Below, one piece after another: positions 14,316 to 27,305 of a DNA stretch of 64,000 nt. A model generated the notes under the pieces. That model did not search any database. It worked only from the letters and a program-made list of their open reading frames with translations, and was not told the DNA's origin. Numbering within the stretch: position 1 is the first letter of the stretch; each line of letters begins with the position of its first letter. The translations under genes and the position numbers were made by a program. Source of the DNA: Lineus longissimus (lineage: Eukaryota > Nemertea > Pilidiophora > Heteronemertea > Lineidae); the NCBI RefSeq assembly GCF_910592395.1, contig NC_088309.1:9052501-9116500 (forward strand). The letters run 5' to 3'.

Positions 14316-14632
14316 TGTGATGCAGGTAATTTACTTGTCTTCAATTGTCTTCGGGGGTTGATTGTGCCTCTGCGCCGTGGGTGTGTCCCGGCCAGAGTGG
14401 AAACGAGTTATTTAATCGATTGTGGCAAGAGCTAGCCATTAAATAACTCCGAGAATGATGTATAATCTCACCACTTTCTCTTGTCGTTTTATTCACTCAA
14501 CTTTTACAAACTGTCTCCTCATCAACACCTGATGAACACAACAGGGTCCACTCTGGCCGGGGCACACCCACGGCGCAGAGGCACAATCAACCCCCGAAGA
14601 CAATTGAAGACAAGTAAATTATCTGCGTCACA
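14316..14632. mobile_element. Palindromic repeat element with long inverted arms
   Basis: The left arm, about 14316-14400, is repeated as its reverse complement at about 14547-14632. Both arms carry, reading inward, TGTGA(T/C)GCAG(G/A)T, AATTTACTTGTCTTC, a GGGGGTTGATTGTGCCTC block, a GTGGGTGTG block and CGGCCAGAGTGGA, with only a few mismatches. The spacer of about 145 bases contains a second small hairpin (GAGTTATTTAAT against ATTAAATAACTC, 14405-14448). There is no transposase frame. The structure fits a foldback or MITE-type non-autonomous DNA element. High arm identity suggests recent insertion or ongoing gene conversion between the arms. No clean target duplication is visible. Confidence 0.65.
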
Positions 14633-15507
14633 TTTCAGACCTGATAAGCCGTTTGCTACATTGTTTTTTGGTGATATTTCTTTTTTGGTATAATTTAGGC
14701 AATGCTTAATCATTTTTATCTTTGAATAAAAATAATCATGATCAAATGATATCATGTAAAATATACTGATATGAACTATCAAGAATTTAAAAAGACTAAT
14801 TCTATATGTATGTCTTAGATCACTGAAACTAGAGTTCATGTATATGATACTCCATATGTAAAATTTCACCATCGAAGAGCGGTTGATTAATTACTACGAC
14901 ATCGAAACAAATGCCAAGCTGGGACATGACAGCGTTATATAGACAATCGACCAACTTAAGTGTAATCAATCTAGCTTGAATCGAATACATGTACTCAGGT
15001 GTAACATCTATAGACTTGTTTCCCCCCCTCCCCCAATTTCAGTGTTTCCATGAATTTACAGCTACAGAGACCCCTATGCCTTTTCGAAAAAAACAGAAAA
15101 ACGTGAATCTATCTATCAGCATTCCTAAACAATGAGGGAATTCACAGTAAGAAACGGAAACACGCAAATACCATACACTGGTCTTAGATCATTGAAATTA
15201 GAGTACATCCTTGGGGGACACAAGTGTTTGTTCACCAGCTTGTTCCTTGATACGTCTACCTTTAGGAACAAAAGCTTCTCCAACTCACTCACATAAATAG
15301 CAATGATGTTGTCAGCTGTGTCTGTTATACAGTACTTACTGTACAGGAGTAATTGATCAGATTGATTGATTATATCGTGTTTATGTCAATGATATACGAG
15401 TAATTTGATCAGCTTTTTACTCTGGACCTGGATAGATTTTTATACGTTTAATACGCCTTGGTGTCCGTACCTACTAGTATGCTTTCTTCCCGATGAAGAC
15501 CTCCAAC

Positions 15508-15653
15508 CAGGCCTGTAGCTAGCACTATTGGCCATGGCGAGGGGGGAGCAAACACCACTTTTGTCCTCTGTCCGTTTGAAAATCGGCCAAAATCTGCATG
15601 AAAAGCACATTTTTTGGGACCACCTTCTGTCCCCACCTCTAACTACGGCCCTC
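15508..15653. mobile_element. Small TIR element (GGCC-GTAGCTAG type ends)
   Basis: GGCCTGTAGCTAG at 15510-15522 faces CTAACTACGGCCC at 15639-15651, so the ends are imperfect inverted repeats around a core of about 115 bases. Similar short elements with GGGCCGTAGCTAG-type ends are common in invertebrate genomes. The flanks share only TCCAA, so the target duplication and superfamily are uncertain. Open frames across it are by chance. Confidence 0.45.
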
Positions 15654-16589
15654 CAAAGGCACCCTGCACTAACGGTATTGTGTATATATTGAAACAAGCC
15701 CGCCGCCGGCCCGGGCTTCTACTGAAACAAGTCACTGAACGAACCAAATACACATTCTAAGCATGAAATTGAAGACCACGTTTAGGTGTAATATGATTGC
15801 AAAGCTTTAGGTTGATAGTTGCATGAAATGAAAAAGCACTTTTATTCACACAGGCCCACAGGCACTTAATTTGGCACGTTTAAGTTTTAAACAAGCCAAA
15901 ATAAACGAATGAATGAAACGTTCCATGGCGCACCTTGCAAAACTTGATGAAGAATTGACGATCTTTAGTTCAGGTTTGGATAGTTTAGTTTGGCTTGTTT
16001 CATTTGGCTCGTTTCAACATACACATTCTACCCTCATTAAAATTTACTTCTTGACCTTCCAATGCCAACACTTACTTCCTGATTGTAACTTACCAATGTA
16101 TCCAAGTTTTTCATATCCTAGTGATAAACTAACACTTTACCCAAACTACTTCCTGATGATAATCTGCCAATTGGTGTCAACACTTACTTCTTACCAAGCA
16201 TGCATTAAGAGACGACCCAAGCGCGTCTCGACATATTTGCGAGGGTATCAAACAGTACCACGTATTCAAGATACAAAAGCGTCCTATACTTAGTAGTATC
16301 CATAGTTACATGAAGGCCAAAATAGATGTGTCTGAATATCGAAGTGATTGAAGTGTCACAGTCCGTCAAGATATTGCAGAAGATTGACTGAGGTTGATTT
16401 AAACTTAGTGTCTTACGTCCTTGTTGATGTGACATTTTCATATTTTTTACGTAAGCAATAAAATGATGATTTATTGCAGAAATCCTTGTAAGAAATAGTA
16501 TCTGACTTGATTGTATCTATTGCTACCTCAGCATGAGTACATGTGACTACTGGCTGTTCCAATATTTACAGCATTAAAAGAGTTGTAAA

Positions 16590-17330
16590 TACAGAAATGT
16601 GCCACTGGGATGTTGCTATAGTTACTGCCTCAGTAGACAAGCTAAGTCTAGTCGTAGATACTTTCATGTGCCACTGGGTTGTTTCCATAGTTACCACAGT
16701 AACAGACCAGACACGGAGGCAAAAATGTGCCACCGCGCGGTTGTCATAGTTACTGCATCTCTAGACCATTAGTGACTATTGAGACGGACATGTGCCATTG
16801 GGTTGTTACTCGCTATGCTAGTATGGCTAGTTATAGACATGATTGTGCCACTGGGTTTATGCCACAGTTTCCGTATGACTAAAGCTACATGGCTCACTGT
16901 CATGTTTCACTGGGCTGTTGCCATAGGTTCAGCAACAGTAGACCGCAGACCAGATCTGGTTAGTTTTCAAGACAGAAGTGCGCAACTGGGTTGTTGCCAT
17001 AGTTTCAACAGAGTTGTTGCCATAGTTACCACAGCAATATCTCAGATATTGACAGTGGAGACAAAAAGTGTCACTAGGTTGTTTCCATGGTTGCTGAATT
17101 CGTGACCAGAGGAGAACAACCGAAGAGACGTTTTCAAAACAGAAATGCGCAACTGGGTTGTTGCCATAGTTTCAACAGAGTTGTTGCCATAGTTACCACA
17201 GCAATATCTCAGATATTGACAGTGGAGACAAAAAGTGTCACTAGGTTGTTTCCATGGTTGGCGAATTCATGACCAGAGGAGAACAACCGAAGAGACAAAG
17301 GTGTGTCCCGAGCGTTATGATCTTTCCATG
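16590..17330. repeat. Degenerate minisatellite with GTGCCACTGGGTTGTTGCCATAG core; includes a 167-bp tandem duplication
   Basis: The core GCCACTGGGTTGTTGCCATAG followed by TTAC recurs with substitutions about every 60 to 85 bases across the block. On top of this, about 16963-17128 is duplicated nearly exactly at 17130-17296, a period of 167 bases. The duplication is much younger than the diverged monomers. Several open frames run through it only because the repeat unit happens to lack stops; they should not be called genes. Confidence 0.75.
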
Positions 17331-18183
17331 GTTCCTCATCTTTTCGTCATAACTGCAGTGGGCAATAAGTAAGGAGATGTAAATCCGATGGTAAACCAGA
17401 ATGTGGTTCCTTGACATTCTCTAACATCTGGCTGCAATGTAAAATCTCCAGTTCATGACTACACGAACTTCTATAATAAGTCAGTGACTTTTTAACTCAG
17501 ACACGGTATAATAGTCCAGTGGACCAGCTTTTCTCCCAACATTACCATACATTACCAGTCCATCAACATTTAATCCACTTTATATTAGAATCTTGGTATG
17601 CTGCCGGCTATGAGTCAATTTCTACATCGAGTCCACTTCACACAGATTGTCATTTAGTCCTCCAGGATGAGTTGACTCCTATTGACATTCAGTAATAAAT
17701 AAGCAGCTTTTACTGAAACAATCGATAGCGCCAACAGACAAATCAAATTTAGTGTTGAATATGATATGACGTATATGTATGGGATACATTTTGTACCGAC
17801 TATGGGGTGACAAACCCTTCTTGATAGTGGAAGGTGAAATATTTCGTCGTCTTCAAAAAATAGTCACATCATAACCAAGGATAAGCCTACATTTTGTCAA
17901 GAACACCGACTATTATTCAAAAATTCCGAAGAGATGATTTCCATATCAGGGTGTCACGCCGTTATTTGACGACTTGGCCACGGTCAAAGACATCGCGCCT
18001 GAAGCGCTTATGTGGATACATGCCTCTAGACCTATTGTTAAATTTGGTTCAATACAAGTGTGGAAATGAATCTTATTTTGCTGGAATGAAAATCTCAAAA
18101 TATCATACTGTATGACCGTAATCTCAGGCAATTTAATTCTACAGCACATTCTGCTTCTGCCGTCATCGATGAATCCCAGTTGG

Positions 18184-18460
18184 GACTGTTCTCCTCTGTA
18201 GGATTCCCAGTGTGACTGTTTTCCACTGTAGGGCTCATCGTAGGAGTGGTCTCCCTTCTATAACTCCTCGTAGGAATGTTCTCCTCTATGGGACTACTTG
18301 TAGGACTGTTCTTCTTTTTATGACTTCTCGTGGGAATGTTCTCACCTCGCAGTAAAATAGTAGGACTGTTCTCCTCTGTAGGACCCCCTGTACAGTGCTC
18401 ATCGTACGACTGTCGCCTGCAGGGCTCCTCGAAAGACTGTTCCCCTCTGTAGGGCTGTAG
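18184..18460. repeat. 30-bp minisatellite (GACTGTTCTCCTCTGTAGG type)
   Basis: About nine diverged units of roughly 30 bases follow one another, each with GACTGTTCTCCTCTGTA or a near variant followed by GGACT/CCTCGTAG. The unit differs from those of the neighbouring minisatellites. Confidence 0.7.
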
Positions 18461-19125
18461 TTCTTCACGGCTTTAGCACTGCTGACAGAATATCTCGGTA
18501 GAATGTGTACCAGAGGAGTTAATAGGACACATTGCATGACCCGGATATAAAGAAAGGCTGGGTCCGTTGTACTTTAACAATATCAAAGGAAAGGAAATGT
18601 TGCATTATCATCACTCTTAACTGTCAAGACCGATATTCATGATATTAGGGCTGTGATTGGCTTTGTAAAAAAACGTCGTTCATGTTTTCGTTCTGCATTT
18701 TTATCTTGGGTTTCCTCATCTTTGTATATGTATCATGTTAGTCAGTCTTGCGCTCGAGTTTAATGTTCTTGGGACAACCTGATGACACGCATCGCTGAGC
18801 AATCGGTAAGGTGAGGTGAAATTATTTTCATCAACCAATGAAGGTTATCTTTGATATACCACCAAGTCATCTCATCAAGTTTATTATAGGTGCCACTTCG
18901 GACAGAGTACTTGAAGTAATCTGTTTTGTACAGTCACAGATTGTTGGAAGGACACATGTTATTACAACGAGATTGACATTCTATAAATGATTGTTTTCAC
19001 TGCAAACACACCGAGGGTTGACCCTCTGGACATCAATTGGGGAGACTGACCACATGACCAGTGTCAAGTGTGGTATCAGGGCACCTTGTTGTTTATACGG
19101 GCGGCGACATCGGGCTAGAGGGTGT

Positions 19126-19400
19126 CTAGAAAGCTAAGACCTAAGACCTCTAGAAACCTAAGATCCTTGATGCTGGAAATTAAGACCCAACTAGAAACCT
19201 GAAACCCTTAATACTAGAAACCTAAGACCCAACCAAAAACCTAAGACCCTTGATACTAGAAACATAAGACCCAACTGGAAACCTAAGACCCAACTGGAAA
19301 CCTAAGACCTAACTGGAAACCTAAGACCCAACTGGAAACCTAAGACCCTTGATACTAGAAACATAAGACCCAACTAGAAACCTAAGAAACCTAAAACCTT
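19126..19400. repeat. Minisatellite of alternating 19- and 23-bp units (GAAACCTAAGACC core)
   Basis: The core GAAACCTAAGACC is separated either by CAACTG or by CTTGATACTA, giving unit lengths of 19 and 23 bases in a mixed order over about 275 bases. Adjacent 19-base units near 19270-19340 are almost identical, suggesting recent expansion. Confidence 0.8.
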
Positions 19401-20607
19401 GTACTTTAAACGAGCATTTCTGCGTCACTGACCAGCTAATCATGACATGGACAAATAACCACCTCATAATTCAATCATATTGCCAGTGAGTTGTACACTT
19501 CAGTTCTGTTAAAGTCCACAAAACCTTTCATGCCCTAACTACATATGGACAGTATTCTTAGGAAATGGCATTATACGCCCAGTATATCGTATTGACGATT
19601 TTCTGAGTATATTCCTCGGTTCGAGGTACTATTTCCTGGATGTATCTGTTCATTACGTTTCGTCTTGGCCGCGATATCCCACAGAAAATGCTAATATTTT
19701 GCATCAAAATCAAAGTTCAGTCCCTGCATTCGGTGATCTGTTGAAAACAGCAGGGGTCGCAGATCTGAAGCAAATGTCACAAAGCCAATAATAGTGAGTC
19801 AGTAATTTATTTGTCGAAAAGGGAATAAGAAGTGAGACATAGGTTACCAACTTCAGACTGGTTGCGTCCTCACACCTGGCAATCGATTTGAAACACACTT
19901 TAGTATATCTTCCCGTAGACGGCGATAGTGGTTGTACCAATTATTTAGCGATTGGGACAACTCTTTATCTGCATGGATCAGTGTTCTTCATTGGTTAGAG
20001 TGTAAAAGTGGCCCTTTTCCGCCATGAAAAGCAGTCATCTTGAAATTCTAACCAAGCGGTGTTCAAAAGAAGGGTATACTACTTTAATTCACATTATGGT
20101 ATTCATACATTCCAACCCTAAGGGTAGCATCCTTCAATTGGTAATCTTATTGTGTGTGGATCGCCATCTCTTCAGTCCATACCACCATACGTTTATCAAC
20201 CATCCATGTGTACGGCGCTGTACGGAATATCTGATGATTGTATGGGTTATATTTAAGTTGGAATGGCCTTAACATTGGTGTTTGAGATGTTTGCCGCTCG
20301 GCTGGCTGAGAATCAAGCGGGTTATTTAACGTCACAACGTAGCTTCCTATGGCAGGAAGGGATTGACACTTACAATGATAAAAAGACCATTGTCGCCGGT
20401 CAGACCCGAGGAAGATGCGCTGGGAACTGCTGGAACTACTCCACACATGCAATTATTGCAATGCCGACAGAACCGTTTTCTTCACGAACGTCAGGGAGAG
20501 TAGGACGTTCGGTGCAACGGTCACTTCAGTGACTTATGATTTTTCACAATACACTTCCGGATAAACGATCTTTTCCGTGTAAATTTTACAATCAAATTAA
20601 TAGTTCA

Positions 20608-20670
20608 ATCAAAAAGAATAAGAAAAAAAAGGGGAAGGAGTAGGAGGAAAAAAAGGAGGAGGAGAATGTA
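20608..20670. repeat. Polypurine tract
   Basis: The plus strand is almost entirely A and G over about 60 bases. Such asymmetric tracts can form triplex DNA, but no function is implied. Confidence 0.6.
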
Positions 20671-23600
20671 ATGATGTAGGACTTTCGAGACGACAGTATA
20701 GACTTGGGGAACAGTAGCTCGGAGACGTTGGAGACCAGTAAGCAGTGACCAGATATTGGTTGTAGGACGATCGATTCTTGGGAAGAATTTTACTGGAAGA
20801 CGGGAGCAGAGAAAGTTGGAGGGGGGCCCGGGGGGGGGGGAGGCAAAGTTAAGGGGGTAAAGACGGCCGAGAGACGTTCGGATACAGTAGCTGACGACCT
20901 TAAGGATTTTGATGATGGTGGCCGAAGACAAAGACTAAAGGACATCCACCAAACGTCTGTCAGCGTCCTCAATCGTCTTTTGCCGTCCTTTTCTCGCAGG
21001 ACTCATGTCGTCCTATTTCACCAACGCCAACGGTCTTTCCTATTCCGTCTTTCGTCATTTTCGTCATTTTTTTATTGTCCATTCCAATACAATGGCCAGA
21101 GTGTCTTTACCGCCTTTAAACTGTGCAACAGTTGCATACTAAGAGTTGTGCATGGCAATGGAACATCAACACATTCTGACTCCTATATATTTAGTTACAA
21201 TTAATTATCGCTGGGTGACACTACTGACATCTTGCGGTATGGAAAAGGGGTAATTGCAATTGGGAGGTATTATATTTATATAGAAGACCAAAGAATTGAT
21301 GTAATCACCGGGGGGGGGGGGGGTTATTTACAGTGAATGTTATATATAGTTGAGGGAGAGGAACACAAGCGGCCATCCATTTCGGGGTCTTATGGTGCCT
21401 GCTTGCAGTAGATTCCCTGGGCAGTCCATTGCGTCAACCTAATAATTGGACAACAAGACAAGGGCAGTCCTACAAGTTCGGCCGGGATAGCCCTTAGACG
21501 ACTTTTTCGTAATAGTGTCATAATATGTCATGAAAAAGTTATTAAACCTCAATTCACGTCTTACTTTCATGGTTGGTGATTTTTTAATTTTTGGTTTGTT
21601 TTGGTAACTAAACTGCAATTTTAGTCACTTGCATTGCTCTTTTTTTTAATTATTTGGGTAATAACGATATTTATGTGTTTTCTTATTAATTGGTTTTGAG
21701 CATAAAAGTGATGATGTATTTATTGCATTACCGATTGTTTTCCTGATCTAGCCTCTAAAGATGCAGACAACATATAGAGGTCAAGGTCACTGCGCGTAGT
21801 ATGACCCTGCGCCATTTTGAAGCAGAAAGGCGGCTTTAGAATCTGAAGTCTGGGTCATTCATTGATTGCAGCCATATTTTGAGCTTCATAGGCAATGTCT
21901 TTGAAAGGATTCACCGAACAATGATACACCATATATAGACACATATTACGGGTAAGATCAAAACGACGATCGGGCGTAGGAAGTACCGAAATACAGTCGG
22001 TTTTGGTGTTGTTTTTTTCACTTGCTTTTCTACCACTGCACTGTGGCTGTGTACATTCTGTACACATTCTTTACATTTTGTGTACATTTGTACAGCGGAA
22101 TGCTGAGACAGTCACACAACAGAGGGAGTTTATGGTGACTTTCACTTGGTAAGTTGGTGTGTTTTTCTATCTCGTGATCTCTGTCAGTGTGCTGTATCCA
22201 GTCGGACCTGTGTACTTTAGTCTTTATAGTAATAGCAGGCCTAGGTAGAGTTGTTCAGTCGGTCAGTTGCTGAGCACGGTCACACATCACGCAGTGCCAG
22301 CAGCATTGAATTGACTGTTGCCGACATTAACTATGCATTGCAGATGGCCCATGATGAATTGAAAATCTGTGTGATGTGGACTGTAACAGACTTGGAGACT
22401 GCAGATGAATGGGGGGGGGGGGGGGGCAGCGTGGCAGATGACCACAGGCTTCCAATTTCGTACCTAAGCCCTGGCAATTTTGTCTCGTTGTAACGCAATT
22501 TTAGTTTGACTGAATGAAGAACACTTTACCTTAATATTGATACACAAGAAGAGGACGGTGTTGCTTAGAAATGCCAGAGCTGATACTCAAAAAACATTCA
22601 CATTCAATAAATTGAATAATGACGATACCACCAGTCAGAATCGGTCACTGAAAACGGCGTCCACCAGGTTCAATGAATGAATGGAATGACTTTCTCATCT
22701 CACTGCCGTTCACTAACGTACAACTACAAATGCCAGGAAATGTTGGAAATGTCCTGCTTATTTTGTTTATGACCATTAGAGTCTAGACTTGAAATTTAAC
22801 TTCAGACCTGGTGGATGCTAGTGGACGTTGTTTAGGATGACCCCCCCCCATGTATGAGTACATCATGTATGTAGATTCCTGTCCGTGCATCATTCTCAGA
22901 ATTAGTCCTGTTATCCGGGTTATTGCCTCATCTGCTGTGTTGTGGTGACTCCCAATGAATGATTCACACAGTAGCAGAGTCGATCAATACCATGGCAGGC
23001 TGGCTCCACCAGACCATTGAAAAACACTGTGTAACATTCTAGGTGTACACTCAGTGACAGTTCATTATATATTACAAGTTAGTCTGGGTGACTGGTCAGC
23101 AAACTACAAATGTAGAATCTGATTTTCGAGGATGCCAATGATGTGAGTGTTGGAACTCGCTTCCTCAAATTTTACAACAGGCCAAATTCAATACACATGT
23201 TGGTCTCTGTTTCACCTTTGGGTATGGTCACTTGTTTTTTTCACAAATTGCCCAAAGTATGGGTGTAGTCCTATCTCGCAATTTATTCAGTTGAAAAAAA
23301 GCTCCTTTAATGGGTGTTAAAGTGTTTCACGGACGAAATTTATATGTAACAGCCTGATGCTGGGTTAATAGAATAACAGCCTGAAGCTGGGTGATAGAAT
23401 AATCAATCATTTTGTTGTGTTAGCTTTCTACATCTGCATGAACTACAGGCTAGTACAACTACAATGTATGAACTTGTTGATTTGTCTGTGGTCAAAGTTG
23501 AATTCCACTGGGCCCCCACTGTCACAGCCTATTGGAATTCGTTAGAAACATGCATATGGATGAACCAGGACATTGTATGTGCTATCTGTGAACTCGTCAT

Positions 23601-26600
23601 ATCTGGCATGTCTTGTGATGATCAATGTACAATGTGACCCACTTGGTCCGAGGTAATCGATGGTCTATATTGGTTATTTTTACCCAAATTGAGTAATTGA
23701 CAGTTGATATCGTCATCGGGTTGGAATCTTTAAATTGGGGCCTGAATATGCTATTGCTAGTATCATTCCAGTACATGTATCAAGATCAATGAAGGTCATT
23801 AACTTAAACTTTTTAATTGCCTACACATTTTCTCTTCCTTTTAGGTCCCCATCATGCCCATTGTTCCATTTTCATTGTGATTTAATTAAATGGTCACCCT
23901 GACAGCAAATGATTTGTATGTAGTTCTGCTGTGTCAGGTCAAAGTCATTGTGCCAAGTGAACCCGCCACATTTTGGACCCTGGGGATTTCCCTCAGTGAG
24001 TGTTTGTCCATCATTATTCAGTGATAAAGCAATCAAGCCTACAGATTGTGCAGACAAATTGGAAGAATGATGTTTGATTTATCAGTTACATTACAATGCC
24101 ACTGAGTACAGGAACAGTGAAGCCAACATAATTCTATTAGACCATCTTTTAAGTTTTCACATTGTCTTTCATTCTGTAGCGTAAAAAAATTATTTCATAT
24201 TACAGGTAATTTTCAGTTCACTCTCTTTTAAATCGTCAATGTAACAAGTTCAGTGAAGTGTTTCTTCCAAGGTCATAATAAATACTCAGGTAGTCAATGA
24301 GACAACCCTCAGGGTAGGTTTCTGGTTACAAAATCTTAATCCCCAATGTGAGGCGGTGATGCAGCCACTGCCCACTTGCTTACAAGGACTGTATGCACTT
24401 GGAAGGCTCACGACAGCTATTTCCTTCGAAAAAAGGGCACTTTTGCCAGTTTTTGAGAAAAAGGGCACACTTTAAATGGAAATCAATGGAGAAAAAGCTG
24501 CTTGTGTTATTCATGATTATATCCTTGGCACAGTGGTTGTGTCAGTGCATTACTTTTCAATTTGTTACTCGGGTAGGAGGTCGTTGTGTGTGTATCAGCT
24601 GTTGTCATAATCGATGGTCGATCATCTATGCTGTGAAAGATGCAGATGTTTGTGGCATATTTTTATAATGAATTCATTGGAACTCATATTGAAAATCCGA
24701 TACCAGGAGAGTCCCTTTTTGTGAGCCCTCTCTTATTGATAGAAACTCAAGGTTTTGAAATACGAGGTCAAGTTAGGTGTCCAAGCTGGAAGACAAAGGA
24801 CTACAGTATGATCACAACATGAATGGGTGAAGTGCAGAGCATTGCCTCTTCTTCTAAATGTTTTCATAAAAACCAATCAGGAAATAGACTTTGAAACATA
24901 TTTCATGTAAATCTGTGTTTCCTGATGTGACATCCTGTGCCCCACTTGCAATTTGTCTAGTTGTACGGTAATTGCAGAGTCAGGCGTGGTCATGAGGCAT
25001 TGTGGCAAATTGTGTCCAACTCATTGAAACTGCTGACTTGGCACTGGGAAACATTCATATGATGCCTGTGATCATGATGAGGCACAAGCTTTGTCTCGAT
25101 TCATTAGAAAGAAAGAAATGGTTGAAACTCATGGTTTTGTTGCTTAAGGGTCCTGATAAGGTTTGGTATTTTCGTTCCAGTTCCAGTCATCTTGAGGATA
25201 TCGTCAAGGGTGCATCACTTTAGTTTTTTTACCTTTCAGTGTGGAAATAACCACTAGGTTGTTCAGAAAGGTTTGATTTCATTTTCACCTGGTCAGGCCT
25301 GCTCATCCGTATGCACATTTCTATTAATCAGTTGTGGATTTTCACCTCACTGGACCTTCTCTTGGGGATATTCCTTTAGAGACATACTTGGTTCATGTGC
25401 GGTGATCTGTTGGTGTTGATGCCTTCGTTTCACTTAATGTTTGTCATGGGCTTGATCACATTGGCTTAGGACAACCACCCTTGTGCTGTGTCTAGTCTGT
25501 TTGTCACGAAAATGTTCTTATGTACCCAAGGCCTTGTTTTCTGGCTTAGTGCATTCCTTTGGGAGTTGTAGTAGCCTTTAAATTCTTGTGGTTTATTTGT
25601 AGTACACTTTCCTGCACCCTTTCTTTTTGTAAGGACTGCCTTTATTTTTCTATGCTTGCACTGCTATGTATATCAGTGCAATATGGTCGTGCCTCCTTGA
25701 TTGGTTGACTGGGTGAAGCTGATGAATATTATCCTTAATCTCTCTGGCAGTTTTTGCTTTGTCAAGTTCAGCAAACTGTTTGATTCAGTTCAGATGTGAT
25801 GCTGGCAAAGTCCTTCAGAAAACTCAGTTTCATCATCGCCATGAAGTTTAGTTGAGCTGCAGATTCCACAGCTGTTGGTCGCTGTCTATTGTGCTTGTAA
25901 TATCATATTATTAACATCATCCATGCTAATGGGTGAACTTTTGTGGAGTTACTAATTAGTAAAAAACTACCCTGTGCGATATTTTACAAGGTATGACGAT
26001 CATTTCAAGATGTGAATTACCAAGAGGAAATGAATAGCATTACTAACCCAAGTTGCTGTCTTTCCTCCAGGAAATGACCAGACAAACATTTGCACTCTGA
26101 TTACCAATACAGAAATCATAGAATAATTAGGTGGCAATACTGGCTATCATATTAGCCTCTCAATAGGGGCCTATATTTGATGTTACGTTTGTTCAAATTG
26201 GTTAGTTCGTCACTAGTGTATGCTCATCAAATACACTTTTCTGGATTTACACATGGCTTGGGAATTTTGTGATCTTTTCGATATGCTCAAGACTATATTG
26301 GGATGGGGCACTCTTCATGTACAGAAATTTCATAGATTTTCTTATAACATTCATGTATGACCCCCAGGCCTCGAAAGGACACGGCCTATGACTTGTTTCT
26401 GTCATAATGCAGGCCGACCGGTACATTGCTTTAGGCTTTTATTTGTGGGCATTCATAATTCTCAATTGGATATGAATTTGTATTATATCAGGAATTGATT
26501 CAAAAATACACGTATGGCATGTTTTAGGTGTAAATATTAGTTTAGGTTTTAAAGAGAAATATAAATATGGATGGTTTTTTTGAATTGGGCATAAATAAAC

Positions 26601-27286
26601 AACAAAATATAAACTTTTGCCAATGGTATTTACGTTGGTATGTTTTTAGTTATTTCAAGTGTACCGCCAGCCAACCATAAGTGACAAATCCAGCTACTCA
26701 TGTCACTTGGTTGTGTGTACTCTGGGGCCAGTAGATCTTGGGATTGAAACCAATGTAAAGATAGTCTGAAAATGTGAGACCTGAGCATTGTTAGTATCGC
26801 ATAGTAGCCTGGTGCTCATATACATGAACATTTCCAGGGGTTGATCTACCTTATGGTTCCACACTATTAAGCATTCCAGATGTTCATATCTATGTCTTCT
26901 TTTCAATTCTCTGACAAAACGTATTGATTGACTGGTTTGAGTGCTATCTGTGTTATAAAAGTCATTTTAGCGTTTAGTTCATTATGGTCTTGGCGGTATT
27001 GAGATTGTGTTGGCTTTTGAGACATGCATATATCCGAGAAGTTCCTCACGGCTGTGCTTGTCCTGTTGTCATCCTGTTGTTTTTTTCAGGTAGACACCAA
27101 AAAAGTGTTATTTTCGTCAATTGGGTGCACGTAGCAGTAGCACTAGCATATTCTTGAAAGTACATGTACATTAGATAAGTTCAAATAAAGAGTTGAGTTA
27201 GAGGATTTCAGTGGTTATGCCAGTTTTATGATTATGAGAAGTCTACTCTTGATATTCCTAACCTGGTTTTCCTCTTCTCTTTGCAG

Positions 27287-27305
27287 ATTAAAATAAAGAT
27301 TGAAG
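27287..27305 (+). other. End of the MYO18 5' untranslated region on the first coding exon
   Basis: A polypyrimidine tract and a TTTGCAG acceptor end at 27286. Nineteen untranslated bases follow before the ATG, and they contain an in-frame TAA at 27294-27296. This implies at least one upstream non-coding exon. Confidence 0.6.

Larger units (their letters stand above)
13626..27286. other. Region between the divergent AUTS2-like and MYO18 coding starts; repeats, no supported gene
   Basis: Nothing here supports a protein-coding gene. It holds an AT-rich TAATCAT-type simple repeat (13966-14025), a palindromic element (14316-14632), a small TIR element (15508-15653), three minisatellites (16590-17330, 18184-18460, 19126-19400), a polypurine stretch (20608-20670) and poly-G runs (20821-20840, 21310-21323, 22411-22426). 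It should also contain the myosin's promoter and any 5' non-coding exon. Weak candidates are a YY1-type site near 21808-21820 with a GTAAGT donor at 22149, and an ETS-type CTTCCGG near 20553. Confidence 0.5.

Noticed and set aside
15440-15697. Minus-strand open frame across the small TIR element
   Set aside because: It coincides with the MITE-like sequence at 15508-15653 and only reflects the absence of stops in it.
16543-17272. Several plus-strand open frames with repeated peptide pieces
   Set aside because: They are translations of the minisatellite; the repeated peptides arise from the 167-bp duplication.
20605-20972. Proline- and leucine-rich open frames on the minus strand
   Set aside because: They come from the polypurine tract and poly-G run read on the opposite strand.
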